Source: Cantharellus purpuraceus
Lineage: Eukaryota; Basidiomycota; Agaricomycetes; Cantharellales; Hydnaceae
Direction of reading: 5' to 3'
NCBI GenBank assembly: GCA_025174535.1
Contig: JALBUN010000003.1
Span: 952,501 to 1,016,500 of the forward strand
DNA length: 64,000 nucleotides
The position numbers and the translations under genes were made by a program. Below the pieces are notes generated by a model. That model made no database searches. It was not told the origin of the DNA and saw only the letters and a program-made list of their open reading frames with translations. This document shows positions 1 through 10,909 of the stretch, piece after piece; the first letter of the stretch is position 1, and every line of letters begins with the position of its first letter.

Positions 1-699
1 CCAGAGATGATGATGTTGGTCCCACACATGTTAGCTGTGTTTGAATAGAGCTTTGCTTGTGAACCAAATGGGGTGGGCTTGGCCATCGGGGCAGAAACGA
101 CTTGGGGGCTCGTCCATGAATTGCAATCATCATATGCATGGGGGTGAATCCTTTGCAGACAACTTGAATGAGAATGGGGTACTGTAAGCAGTAGAGTAGC
201 CTTGTTGCTATGATCTGCTGAGGTTTAGCCCTTGTTCTACAGATTTGTTCAACTTTTTTGGTTGGACCTTCTCTTTTTTTCTTCCATGCTGTCTGCTTTA
301 GGGCCGGTTGATTTGACTTTGGCATGGTGGACAGGGTGCAAAACACCCCCACCCACCTTGTTATTATTTATGCCTCGTTGAGGGGGAGGGGCCTCTGGCC
401 CCTCCCCCCCTTTTCCCTGCCCATAGAGTGGGTGGGAAATTTTTTGATTTTACATGGGTGTGTGCTGGTGGGTGTGACATGCATGCATGCCGCTGCCCCT
501 CCCCCTCTCTGAGTGGGGCCGTCCCATTATTTTAGGGCAGGCGAGCAAGCAGATGTAGCCTGACTCTGGGTGACCCTGTTGTCTGTGACCATAGGACTCT
601 GAAAGCACTGCATCCTGTCTGATCTGTGCAGTTAATCAGAGTGCTGCCCTGTTAGTACTATGGTGGGGGACCATGCAGGGATCCATGGGTGCTGCAGTC
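1..699. other. No gene recognised
   Basis: I see no convincing coding region, RNA gene or repeat family shared with the rest of the window. Short open frames are present but lack recognisable motifs, and one of them runs through a run of pyrimidines. It may be degenerate repeat sequence or flanking DNA. Confidence 0.5.
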
Positions 700-947
700 A
701 AGTGTTGCTTTTGAAGTGTTAACAAGGGTGCAGCAAGTGTTACAAAAAAAGTGAAGTGTCACAAGCGGTCTTTACATTTACATTACAAAAAGTGTTACAA
801 AAAGGTGAAGTGTTACAGGTGAAGTGTCACAAGTGTGTGTTTACATTACCAAAAAAGTGGCAAAGTGTTACAAGTGAAGTGTCACAAGTGTGTGTTTGCA
901 TTACAAAAGTGTTAACAAAAAGGGCAAAGTGTTACAAAGTGAAGTGT
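700..947. repeat. Short-period tandem repeat (AAGTGTTACAA-like)
   Basis: Degenerate repeats of AAGTGTTACAA and AAGTGTCACAAGTGTGTGTTT follow one another, with a larger unit of about 55-65 bp visible at 819-873 and 874-939. The array stops at 947, where retrotransposon A begins, and resumes at 10877 for about 30 bp, so A inserted into this array. Confidence 0.75.
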
Positions 948-1475
948 TGTTATGACTATATTCATTAACGCCCAGATCCCCATCCGATCCACTCAGATCC
1001 CTGTGCACATGAAATCTATACTCCATTTGGAAACCGCTACGTCTCCATTTACCTGTCCGATTGTCACTGCCGATTCCGCCCATCCGTCTCCAGTTCCAAT
1101 TGATGCATCAGCATCACCATAGGAACCCAGACACCTGTCCCCGTTGGACTCGGACAAGCTCACATAAGGCCATTGGCCTTGGAGACCCATCACCGGAGTA
1201 ATTATTATTAGATTTCAAATATGTATTTAAGTTGCCCGACTGGGGACTTCATTCCCCAGTTCAAATATTGAATCATGCCTAGTTCCTAAGTCCGATCCTA
1301 ACTCTCTAAGTCATACTCTGCCTCCGAAATCTTGGACACCAGTATTAGTGAGGGCGCAGCACATAAGCTGAAGCCAAGTCCGTCCCGACCCCCACAATGT
1401 GCTCCGACTCTGACCCAACCTCCAACCCGAACTCTGACCCAATCTCTGATCCCCAATCGGACCTAGTGCATAACA
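948..1475 (+). repeat. 5' LTR of element A
   Basis: Starts TGTTATGACTATATTC and ends GTGCATAACA, with short inverted ends TGTTA/TAACA. The 3' LTR matches over the same 528 bp, with differences mainly C/T and G/A. The gag leader starts directly after it. Confidence 0.92.
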
Positions 1476-1507
1476 GTATATTTGAACTGCCACACTCACT
1501 CCTACCA

Positions 1508-2650
1508 ATGCCACGATCCACTGCCAATTCTGAACGCGCATGAACTGTTGAGGTGCCCCCTCCCAGCATCGACACCATCCCTGAGGTTGTCAAAGAACCG
1601 ACGGACCGCATAGAGGCCATCAATGAAGAAGACGACACCCCACCCTCTCCAAATCTGGCGCAAGCCATCTCCCTGCTCACCAGCAGCATCTGTAATCCAC
1701 AAGCCCCTAAGTCCTGGACCAAGGTCCGAGAACCTGACCCCTTCGATGGCTCCGATCCGCAAAAGCTCCAGCTGTTCTTGGTGCAATGCCGGTTGAATTT
1801 CTGCAACCGCCCCGACGCATTCACATCCGATTGGGCGAAGGTCACCTTCACCATGTCCTATCTCAAGGGCACTGCACTGGACTACTTTGAGCCAGCGCTC
1901 ATGGACGACTCCGATGACCCAATATGGTCAGAGGACTACTCCGACTTCATCTCCAAACTTCAGACCAATTTTGGTCCTTATGACCCCGAGGCTGATGCCA
2001 AGAACGAACTTGATTGACTTCGGATGAAGGAAAATCACAAAATCACAAAATACATTGTGAGTTTCCAGCAGCTAGCTCCAAAAGTCCAATGGGGCGACGC
2101 CACACTCTGACGCCAATTTTACGTCGGACTCCCATCCCGCATCAAGGACGAGATATCACATGTCGGTAAGCCAGATACTTTGGCTACCCTCTGCAAGCTC
2201 GCCCAATCCATCGACGCCCGTTACTGGGAATGTCAATCCAAGGTCTCCTGCGAGAACTCGGCTAACAACAAATCAGACAAATCATTGGACAAGACCCCAA
2301 AGTCCAACAAGGGGTCTGATAAGCGGGCCACCGCCAACTCAGGCCAGAAGTCAAACACTGGTAACGCTGCCGCTTCCAGTTCCAGTCAGAACAACTCCGG
2401 CACCAGCAATAACTCTGGAGCTCGCAAGGGTACTCCGGACCTCTCCACCAAGCTGGGGAAGGACGGAAAACTCACCCAGCAGGAATGCCAGCGCCACATG
2501 GACAACAACCTCTGTCTGTTCTGTGGAAAGCCTGGTCACCAAGCCAAGGATTGCAACAAGGCAACCTTGTCCACAGCAAAGGCAAAGGGCTGTGCCGCCA
2601 ATGCCACGACAGACAAGTCTGATGCTAAAGCGACGGACCCAAAAAAATAG
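1508..2650 (+). pseudogene. gag of element A (capsid and zinc knuckle), stops present
   Basis: Structural Gag protein, expected to form the particle that packages element RNA. The first in-frame ATG after the LTR is at 1508. The frame then runs to 2650 with TGA codons at 1541, 2015 and 2108, each explicable as CGA to TGA decay. The capsid-like part includes DPFDGSDPQKLQLFLVQC and a following LDYFEP segment. The C-terminal zinc knuckle reads CLFCGKPGHQAKDC (C-x2-C-x4-H-x4-C). The TGA at 2015 is shared with copy C, so it was inherited or arose twice. The frame ends TAG directly after a run of seven A. Confidence 0.85.
2641..2647 (+). promoter_or_regulatory. Candidate -1 frameshift site at the gag/pro junction
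   Basis: The last gag codons are CCA AAA AAA TAG, so the heptamer A-AAA-AAA sits immediately before the stop. Stepping back one base enters the protease frame, which is open from here (IVSSPIAS...). The same heptamer and stop are kept in copy C at 44024-44033. This fits known -1 slippage heptamers; use in this element is inferred. Confidence 0.5.
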
Positions 2651-3244
2651 TAAGCAGTCCTATAGCCTCCGTACGGGCTGAGGGCTGCGTTGGTACTCCC
2701 CATACGACAAACAAGGTCCACCTGAACGCATCCGCTCTTTCCCACTCCGACTCCCTTACCCTCCTCGTCCACTCTGACTCCATTCCTGATACCACTATCC
2801 AAGCATTAATTGACTCCAGTTCTACTCACTGTTTCCTCAATTCCTCTTTTTCTGATTTACATAAACTCCATACATACACCATAACTTCAATACCACTCCG
2901 ATTATTTGATGGCACTACTAATGCTGTTATTTCATGAGCTATAGATCTGTCTATCTGTTTTTCTGTCAGAGAAATCCAGAACCTTACATTCTATGTTACT
3001 CCACTTGACTCCAGCTGTTCTGTGGTTCTCGGACATAACTGGCTCACCCGCTACAATCCGTTGATTGACTGGGCATTGGGCCATATCACATTCCGTTCTC
3101 CAGTACAGGCTGTGTCATCCCCGACGTCACCAGCAACTTTAGGTGCAAAATTATCTTCCACCTCCACTGACTCTGCTCCAATAGATATTCCGTCTACCCC
3201 TCTGTTTATATCACTGGTGGATGCTATGGTCTTCACCAGACTAA
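2651..3244 (+). pseudogene. Protease region of element A
   Basis: Aspartic protease that would mature the Gag-Pol polyprotein. The frame is -1 relative to gag and in frame with RT across the MITE. The catalytic motif, normally D-S/T-G, reads LIDSSSTHCFL near 2810-2835: the glycine is serine, as in copy C, consistent with a GGT to AGT change at a CpG. The C-terminal landmark VVLGHNWLTRYNPLIDW is clear. A TGA stop near 2936 interrupts the frame, and MITE 1 splits it at 3244. Confidence 0.8.
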
Positions 3245-3802
3245 GACGCTTGTTCAGAAATACAACAAATACGTATATACAACCTATTTTCCTCAAATTT
3301 TATACAATACACTTCAATTCAAACTTATTTTCATATTTCAACATGATTCTCAAATTTTACACAATATACTAGATTAAAACATATTGTGATATTTTGGCAT
3401 AATTCTCAAAAATAATTGTTTTTTCCCCATTTAGTGGTGGCAACTCTCTTGAAGGAACATCCAAATATCATTGATTCTTTCTTATACAATACTTGTAACA
3501 TAATTTGAACTATCTTTAATCCCCACCTGTATATCTAAATACCCTATATAATACCAATTATATTAATACATACATTCCTATTATATCCATGTAAATGATT
3601 ATGTTCATCTCAACCAAATATCTTATCTTTTAAAGTTTATTAAAATATAGAATATATGTTTATATTTATGAAAATTTCACACATCCGAAATCTTTTAAGA
3701 TATCCAAATTGTAACTCCCTGGCTTTATGTATCATTGAAATCCTGATGTATATCTCCTATACATCAGAATATTGTATACTGACATGATTCCGAACAAGCG
3801 TC
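3245..3802 (+). mobile_element. MITE copy 1 (TIR GACGCTTGTTC, TSD TAA)
   Basis: AT-rich 558-bp insert with inverted ends GACGCTTGTTC/GAACAAGCGTC and target duplication TAA (3242-3244, 3803-3805). The uninterrupted site is visible in copy C (CAGACTAAGC in A orientation), which proves the boundaries. It has no coding capacity. Near its right end lies a perfect hairpin, CTGATGTATA-tctcc-TATACATCAG (3743-3767). Confidence 0.9.
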
Positions 3803-3805
3803 TAA

Positions 3806-6800
3806 GCAAACTGGATGGTTCTCACACATTCCAGGTCCACCTCTCCAATCCGATATTCCTCGCCGCTTGTTCTGCCCGATCAACTCCACCGGACCTCTCT
3901 ATGGTTCCCAAGGAGTATCATGAGTTTGCCGACGTGTTCAGCAAGTCTAAAGCCAACTCCCTAGCGGAACACTGACCATACGATCTCAAGATTGAACTGG
4001 ATGACAACTCCACCCCTCCGCTTGTCCTATCTACTCGCTATCCCAAAAAGAGCTACTGGCTCTTCAAACATTCATAGACGAGAACTTGGCCATGGGCTTC
4101 ATCCACCCATCCCCATCTCCTCATGGAGCTCCGGTCCTATTTGTCCGCAAAAAGGATGGATCACTCTGTCTATGCATCGACTTCTGTGGACTCAACAAGA
4201 TCACCAAGAAAGACCAATACCCGATACCCCACACTGCAGACCTACTCGAGAGTCCTCGAAAGGCTAAGATCTATTCCAAAATAGATCTCTAACATGCCTA
4301 CCATCTAGTCTGCATCCGAGAAGGCAATGAATGGAAAACAACCTTCCGCACACAATATGGATCTTTCGAGTGGTGCGTCATGCCCTTCGGACTAACCAAT
4401 GCACCAGCTGCCTTCCAGAGGTTCATGAATGATACCTTCGCCGACCTCCTTGATGTGACCGTCCTCATTTACTTAGACAACATTCTGGTATATTCGGACA
4501 ATGAAGAAGAACATTGAACACATGTCCAAGAGGTACTCCGACGTCTCCGAAAGCATGGCCTCTTTGCCCATGCTGACAAATGTGAATTCCACTCCGACTC
4601 GGTCGAATACCTAGGCTATATCCTCTCCCCGGCAGGGTTGACAATGTCCGATGACAAAATCAAAGCCATACAGGAATGGCCGGAACCCTGGCAAGTCAAG
4701 GACGTACAGTCCTTCCTAGGGTTTGCTAACTTCTACTGCCGCTTCATTCACGGCTACTCCCATATCACCGTTCCACTCACCCGACTTACTAGGAAGGGTA
4801 CCCAATGGAATTTCACTGATGAATGTAGACAGAGCTTTGAGACCTTGAAGAAGGCCTTTACTTCTGCTCCGATACTGACTCATTGGGTTCCAGACGTTCC
4901 TATCCTATTAGAGACCGATGCCTCCGACTATGCACTTGCTGTGATCCTGTCCATCATCTCTCCGGATGACAGACAAGTCCACCTGATCGCTTTTCACTCA
5001 CGTACATTTATGCCCCCCGAACTGAACTATGATGTCCATGACAAAGAGCTCCTCGCCATATATGAAGCCTTCCGGATATGGAGACACTACCTTGAAGGAC
5101 CCTCCGATCCAGTGGACGTCATAATGGACCACAAGAACTTGGAATACTTCTCCACAACGAAACTACTCACCCGGAGACAGGTCCGATGGTCTGAGTACCT
5201 ATCTCAGTTCAATCTCATTATCCATTTCCGTCCTGGTCAACTCGGAGCAAAGCCCAACGTGTTAACTAGATGCTGGGACGTCTACCCTAAAGAGGGAAAT
5301 AGCAACTATGCCACTGTAAACCCACACAACTTTCGTCCTGTATTCACTAACGAGCAGCTGGCATTGTCCCTACGAGCATCCACCCTCATGACTCCCACCC
5401 TCTGAGCTGTCACCATTATGGACATCGACCAACTCCGCTCCAACATCTGCTCATCTCTCTGATCTGATCCTGTTGCAGTTAAACACTTGGACAACCCTTC
5501 CAATCTGAAATGGTCGCTTGACCCCAAAGGACACCTCCGACACAACAACCGGATATATGTCCCTGATGCCAACAGTCTCCGACTCCAAGTTTTGCAGTAT
5601 TATCATGATCACCCGATCTCGGGCCATTTTGGGCAAAATCGCACACAAGGATTAATCCAACGAGACTATGTATGGCCAAAAATGCGGGAATACATTCAAC
5701 ACTACTGTAACTCCTGCACCACGTGTATGCACTCAAAATCGCAAAGGCACAAACCCTACAGAACGCTTAAGCAACTTCCAATCCCAGAGCAACCATGGAA
5801 CTCCATCTCCATGGATTTCATAGAGAAGCTCCCCCCATCACTTGGATATGACACCATACTCGTGATTGTCGACAGGTTCACTAAACAGTCACTATTCATT
5901 CCGACGCATGACACCATCACCTCCGCCTCACTAGCTAAGTTGTTCGTTCTCCACGTATTCTCTAAACACAGAGTCCCATCACATGTCATGTCCGATCAGG
6001 GCTCAGAGTTCGTGTCCTCCTTCTTCTGCACATTAGGAAAAGCTCTCGACATGAAGCTTCATTTCACCTCTGGATACCACCCTGAAGGAGACGGACAAAC
6101 AGAACGAATGAATCAGTCCCTGGAACAATACCTCCAAATCTATTGTAACTATCAACAAGACAACTGGGCTGATCTACTTCCAATAGCAGAGTTTGCATAC
6201 AACAACGCGCCAAATGCGACTACTGGCATCTCTCCGTTCTTTGCTAATAAAGGCTACCATCCAAACATCTCCATCCACCCTGAGAAAGAACTTGCCTCCA
6301 CCAAAGCCCGCCAATTCGTAACCAACCTTGATCAACTACACCAACATCTCCAAGAGACCATCTCCGATGCCCAGAAACAATATCAAGTCTCCGCCGACCG
6401 ATGCTGCATTCCGGCTCTGGACCTGCAAATCGGAGACAAAGTATTCGTTAAGGCCGAACACTTCCGGACCACCCATCCATCAAAGAAACTCTCCGAGAAA
6501 TACTTAGGTCCTTATGAGGTCATTGCTCGCGCGGGCAGCAGGTCCTTCACCCTCTGCTTTCTGGACCACTTCCAAGCAGTTCATCCGGTCTTCCATATAT
6601 CAATGCTCGAACCCGCTACCACGAACAAGATCTCCGGATGCACGCAACCTCCACCTCCCCTGATCATCATCGAAGGAGACAATGAATATGAGATCTCTGA
6701 GATCCTGGACTCAAAGATCGACCGTCGATACAAGTGCAAGCTCCAGTACTTAGTCAAATGGGCTGGATATGAAGGCACCGATGAAGAATCCTCATGGATC

Positions 6801-6890
6801 TCTGCATCCAAACTCAATCATGCATCCGAATCTGTCTCCGACTTTCACTCTGCTTATCCAGACAAACCTGGCCCCCTTATGAATCTTTAA
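3806..6890 (+). pseudogene. RT-RNase H-integrase-chromodomain of element A
   Basis: Polymerase part of a chromovirus polyprotein. Visible in order: RT with a [17 protein letters not shown] block, and the catalytic box reading YLDN near 4470 instead of YLDD (copy C has YLDD; GAC to AAC at a CpG); RNase H (ETDASDYALA, 4913-4942); integrase zinc motif (HDHPISGHFG ... CNSCTTC, 5605-5730); D,D-35-E core (MDFIEKL, SDQGSEF, GDGQTERMNQ); and a C-terminal chromodomain (EYEISEILDSK ... YLVKWAGYEG, 6685-6800). Stops occur near 3973, 4290, 4515, 5403 and 5460, and there is a one-base deletion near 4025 relative to copy C. The 1.4 kb from 5487 to 6890 is open. Confidence 0.9.
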
Positions 6891-7032
6891 GTTCAATTGC
6901 TAATGCTAATTCTATTATTTCACATCATCATTTTATTACAAGTCAAGGGAAATTACATGCCTTCCCAAAAGCTCCGCAGGAATCACTCCGCCTCATTTTT
7001 CTCTGCTCCAAAATTTATAATCATTCTCATTT

Positions 7033-8494
7033 CTACTTTTGTACATTGCGTTTCCTTTTCCCCTTTCCCTTATCTACCTCAGGCTCTGTCTCCAACGCCG
7101 TCTCTGACTCCTCATCACTCTCTACATCCGACACCCAGTCCTTCTCATCTCCCATGTCTGAATCCTCATCCAAAGGGGCCATGAACTTCCACAACCAACA
7201 TAACTCAGCCATTGGCTGACCCTCCAGAACCTCCTTCTGTTTCATCGTTTTCACCAAGTCCACTAGCAACCCCTCCATCTGCCAAAGGTGCTCCGACTGC
7301 AGGTTAACCAGCCGGATAAGCTGGCCCATGGTACTATTGGGTGCCGAGACGTGCCCCGTACCTGCACCAGTCATTGCCCCTTCTGATCTGACACCGCTAC
7401 CCCTGGCTGCCACAGCACCCGTCTCTGTCCGCCGCTTTTTGGTCGGATGACCTTCTGATTCTTTCTCTGCCCCTCCTTGTACCACTAGTCAGGGCTTGAC
7501 GCTCTGACTCTGGGGATCGAACTTCCCATTGATCCTACACCCTCCTTTCCGACCCCAACAACAATCACAGGACCAAAGTCGGCGAGTTGGGCCGGTAGGC
7601 CACATGCACTCCACACCTGCATCGTGACATAAGTCGCAAGTTATGCCGGGTCCGCCAAATGGCTCCGTTGGAGCCAGAGCCTTGGGTGGTCCACCCCTTC
7701 TCGCTGTGGCCTCCAAGCGTTCCCTCTCCTCCTCCTTGTCCTGCTGTTCTGCCGCTGCCTTCTCCATCTCATGCTTGCGAAGCTGGATCACTGACCTCGC
7801 GACATGCAGCTCCTTCTTACAGGTTGCCAACACACGACTCTCCGCCTTGCACCATATGACCCTCCGGTCCGCCTCTCGCTTCTCCATATCAGCACTCGGG
7901 TACGCCTTCAATGAAAAGACCACGACATCGAGATTCTTCTTAGTGGTCATGGCATAGAGCTCTGCTCTTTTGCAAGCCTTGACCGCAGCTACCCAAGCCA
8001 TCTCCTTGTAAGAATTTGATGTCGGATCTGGCTCTGCATCCGTCCCAACATCCACACCTGCCTCAGGCTCCGCATTTGCGTGGAGCTCCATATTGGCATC
8101 AGGATCCACCTCCACCTCCACCCTCTCCGTCTCTGCCACATCATCTTCCTCAGCTGCATCCAACTCAAATAATGGCCGTGCCCGTGGACGTAACGGTGAG
8201 TCCTCCACAGTGACAGTCTTCAAACGAGTTGTCTCCGTCTGTGTAATGGAGATGATGGCAACCTCGGGGGTCCCTGTCCATATTGGCACACTTGGACTTC
8301 CTGGACTGGTCACCCCTGCCCCAGTTACCTCCTCCTCTACCTCCATGGCGGCTTCCAACTCGTGCGCCTGCTCCTCCACTTCCTTCAGTCTTGCGGCCTC
8401 CATCGCTGCCGCAAGTTCCTTCACCATGCGGGCCCTCTTGGCCTTCGCTTCCTCCTCTTTCCTTCTCTGTTCCGTCTTCACCGCTGACGAGCCA
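7033..8494 (-). pseudogene. Antisense accessory gene of element A, C-terminal part with Zn2Cys6-type cluster
   Basis: On the strand opposite to pol. It continues the fragment at 9905-10288 once unit E (8495-9900) and its duplicated CCGC are removed. It encodes a charged, partly coiled-coil region (AKRARMVKELAAAMEAARLKE), an acidic middle part, a helical K/E-rich block, then six cysteines spaced C-x2-C-x6-C-x12-C-x2-C-x6-C (about 7537-7640), and an acidic tail with KGKGKRKR. The spacing fits the Gal4-type binuclear zinc cluster, but the first loop (HDAGVE) is acidic rather than basic, so DNA binding is uncertain. A TGA at about 7489 breaks the frame; copy C has a CAA there. I do not recognise a named family. 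Confidence 0.7.
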
Positions 8495-9900
8495 GGACGC
8501 ATTGGGGACGCATATCGAACCACTCTGACAGTCCAACTCCGCCAGCGTCTTTTCGTATCAACTTTTAAATAGCGCCGCAACTCCCTATCCACCTCAGTCT
8601 CTAATTCAAGCCATCAATTGTCACTCATGTTTCATCGCCATCGATCATTATCAGCCTTCTATTCACACCGATCCTTTCATCATCATTCACATGGCTTCCC
8701 ATTCTATTCCCCTCTCCAACATCACTTCTAATAATACGTCACACTGGTCTCTGGACACAGAGGACTATCAAAAATATGCCGAGCTTCACGGGCATGTTAA
8801 GCCACCTCCACGTGTCAAAATACTTCCAAAACTCTTTCAACGTCCAAGATCCCCACCATGTCTCTCTTATGCCATTGGCGATCCCATATTCTTTCACAAT
8901 TCCATTGAACCATATACATTCCTTGACATTTCACCTCTATATCGTAACACGGATAGAAGAGTCGAATGTGAGGTAGAATTTCAGTCGCCATCGCCGACCT
9001 ATCCTCCCACTTCAATCTGACTCAGGTTACATCGTGTCAGGCAAAGGGACTGAATACTCTTGGAACGGGATACCATATGGAGACGGATCACTAAGACAAT
9101 AAGGAGTATTTGTTGTGGATGCTGACTGAAGTCCTCATGTGACTCAGGGTCAATTAACCTTTGGAGCCGTAGGGAAGATGGTATTGGTGGACGTTTCTAT
9201 TGTTCTTTTATATGACTCACCCCTGTTTCATCTTTTAATTCATTCATACACGACTTACTCATCCTTGTTCTATTTTTGGTTCTTTTATTACTCATCACCC
9301 CCTATTCTTACAAAGATTACCCCTATCTGTCGTTTCATTTCTCCATGATTTCCCCCTTTAGTAGTTCAACTTCACACGCTTTGTCAGCTGGCTTGATCAG
9401 CATTTCTTGCATCATATCGCATCATTTGCTCCTCATATTGTGTCGTTGTGCCCTGGGGATTTGTATATTAAAGGGCGCTAGTTTTCGCCTTTGGAATCAA
9501 TCAACAAGTTTTCAGCCAACGCTCTAAAGTCAAAGTCCACGCTCTAAGTCTACGCTCTACACTCTACATCACAATCCATCATCTCTACACTGAGGTAAAA
9601 CACCTTGGTTCAACGATCAGATTTCCCTCCACCACTGAGAGGTTGATTCTCTTGAAACCAGCTTTCGCGTACCTCCCAACCGGGCTCCGCATTGTCATCC
9701 AGTCACAGAGCACGATCAGCCATCGGGACCGACCTTTAGCTCCCATCCCCATCCAACCACAGAGCACTATCCCACTTCCCTGTTACTTACCCCTCGCCCT
9801 GATTGATCTTTGGAGTGCTGAACAACTGCATTACACACCGTCTGTTTGCTAGGACCGTTGCGCGCAGGCTTATAGGATCTATTCCTTAAGCGAACCAACA
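8495..9900 (+). mobile_element. LTR-like unit E, copy in element A (TSD CCGC)
   Basis: A 1406-bp unit starting TGACGAGCC and ending GAACCAACA, flanked by CCGC at 8491-8494 and 9901-9904. Copy C has no insertion at this point and shows the intact site in the accessory gene. TG...CA ends and a short duplication fit an LTR. ORF3 lies at 8691-9125, and a weakened TATA (TATATTAAAG) lies about 430 bp before the right end. Confidence 0.85.
8691..9125 (+). pseudogene. ORF3 in unit E (element A), two stops
   Basis: Member of the 144-residue ORF3 family. Residues start MASHSIPL and include the family block YAIGDPIFFHN and the tail TIRSICCGC. TGA codons at 9018 and 9051 replace CGA present in other copies, so this copy is dead. 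I know no function. It lacks any evident signal peptide, membrane span or catalytic motif. Confidence 0.75.
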
Positions 9901-9904
9901 CCGC

Positions 9905-10288
9905 CTCTTTCTGCCTCTGCTCTTCCTCCTCCTTCTGTCTCCGCTCCGCCTTCTCCTCCTCCTCCTTCCATCTCCATTCCACTTCCTCCTCCTCTTTCCG
10001 TTTCCGTTCCGCTTCCTCCTCCTCTTTCCATTTCCGTTCCACTTCCTCCTCCTCTTTCCGTTTCCGTTCCACTTCCTCCTCCTCTTTCCGTTTCTGTTCC
10101 ACTTCCTCCTCCTCTTTCCATTTCCACTCCTCCTCCTCTTCCTTCTGTTGGACCAAGAGCAACTGCTCAAGCTCGGCCATGCTCATGCTTGCCAAAGGGT
10201 TTGACATCGTTGAGGATAAGACCTCAATCATGCCCCTCCTTTTATATGTCTCCAGACCCCCAGCATAACTCCGACCGTGCCCAATCAT
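9905..10288 (-). pseudogene. Antisense accessory gene of element A, N-terminal part
   Basis: Starts 61 bp inside the 3' LTR boundary and reads away from the LTR on the opposite strand, so the LTR is a possible bidirectional promoter. The start could be ATG 10288 or an internal one (MSNPLASMSMAELEQ). Then comes a long E/K/R-rich coiled coil built from a 30-bp DNA repeat. The frame is cut at 9905 by unit E and resumes at 8490 (KEAV joins VKTEQRRKEE). Confidence 0.65.
9975..10130 (-). repeat. 30-bp tandem repeat encoding E/R/K-rich decapeptides
   Basis: About five copies of a 30-bp unit (CTTCCTCCTCCTCTTTCCGT plus a TTCCGTTCCA-like end) lie in tandem and encode decapeptides such as EEVERKRKEE. 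In copy C the array is shorter (36105-36195). Confidence 0.85.
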
Positions 10289-10348
10289 CTCACCTATTCA
10301 ATCCACAGACATGAGGCCTCAGGGGCTCGGCCTTAAATGGGGAGATAC

Positions 10349-10876
10349 TGTTATGACTATATTCATTAATGCCCAGATCCCTGTCCGATCCACTCAGATC
10401 CCTGCGCACATGAAATCTATACTCCATTTGGAAACCGCTACATCTCCATTTACCTGTCCGATTGTCACTGCCGATTCCGCCCATCCGTCTCCAGTTCCAA
10501 TTGATGCATCAGCATCACCATAGGAACCCAGACACCTGTCCCCGTTGGACTCGGACAAGCTCACATAAGGCCATTGGCCTTGGAGACCCATCACCGGAGT
10601 AATTATTATTAGATTTCAAATATGTATTTAAGTTGCCCGACTGGGGACTTCATTCCCCAGTTCAAATATTGAATCATGCCTAGTTCCTAAGTCCGATCCT
10701 AACTCTCTAAGTCATACTCTGCCTCCGAAATCTTGGACACCAGTATTAGTGAGGGCGCAGCACATAAGCTGAAGCCAAGTCCATCCCAACCCCCACAACA
10801 TGCTCTGACTCCGACCCAACCTCCAACCCAATCTCCAACCCAATCTCCGATCCCCAATCAGACCTAGTGCGTAACA
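10349..10876 (+). repeat. 3' LTR of element A
   Basis: A 528-bp direct copy of 948-1475, preceded by the purine tract and followed by the duplicated AGTGT. Confidence 0.92.
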
Positions 10877-10909
10877 AGTGTTACAAGCGTGTTGCATTAC
10901 AAAGGTGGT
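10877..10909. repeat. Continuation of the AAGTGTTACAA array
   Basis: AGTGTTACAAGCGTGTTGCATTACAAAGG resembles 874-939 and is the downstream side of the array that element A split. Confidence 0.7.

Larger units (their letters stand above)
948..10876 (+). mobile_element. Retrotransposon A, full-length Ty3/gypsy chromovirus, defective
   Basis: Two direct 528-bp LTRs (948-1475 and 10349-10876) begin TGTTATG and end TAACA. The 5-bp target duplication AGTGT is found at 943-947 and 10877-10881. A polypurine tract (AAATGGGGAGATAC) precedes the 3' LTR. Inside are gag, protease, RT-RNase H, integrase and chromodomain on the + strand, then about 3.4 kb with an accessory gene on the - strand. The element is dead: there are several in-frame TGA/TAA codons, a 1-base deletion near 4025, a MITE in pol and LTR-like unit E in the accessory gene. 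The differences I noticed between its two LTRs are transitions. Confidence 0.93.

Noticed and set aside
3022..3372. 116-codon frame starting MVLGHNWL
   Set aside because: It is the end of the protease running into MITE 1; the last 40 codons are MITE sequence.
7643..8572. Plus-strand open frames opposite the accessory gene (SSSTSTSTLSVSATSSS and similar)
   Set aside because: They are low-complexity shadows of the E/K-rich coding on the - strand.
8491..9904. Unit E as a DNA transposon with 3-bp duplications
   Set aside because: The flanks first looked 3 bp long, but all three clear copies match over 4 bp once the ends are set at TG and CA, which fits an LTR better.
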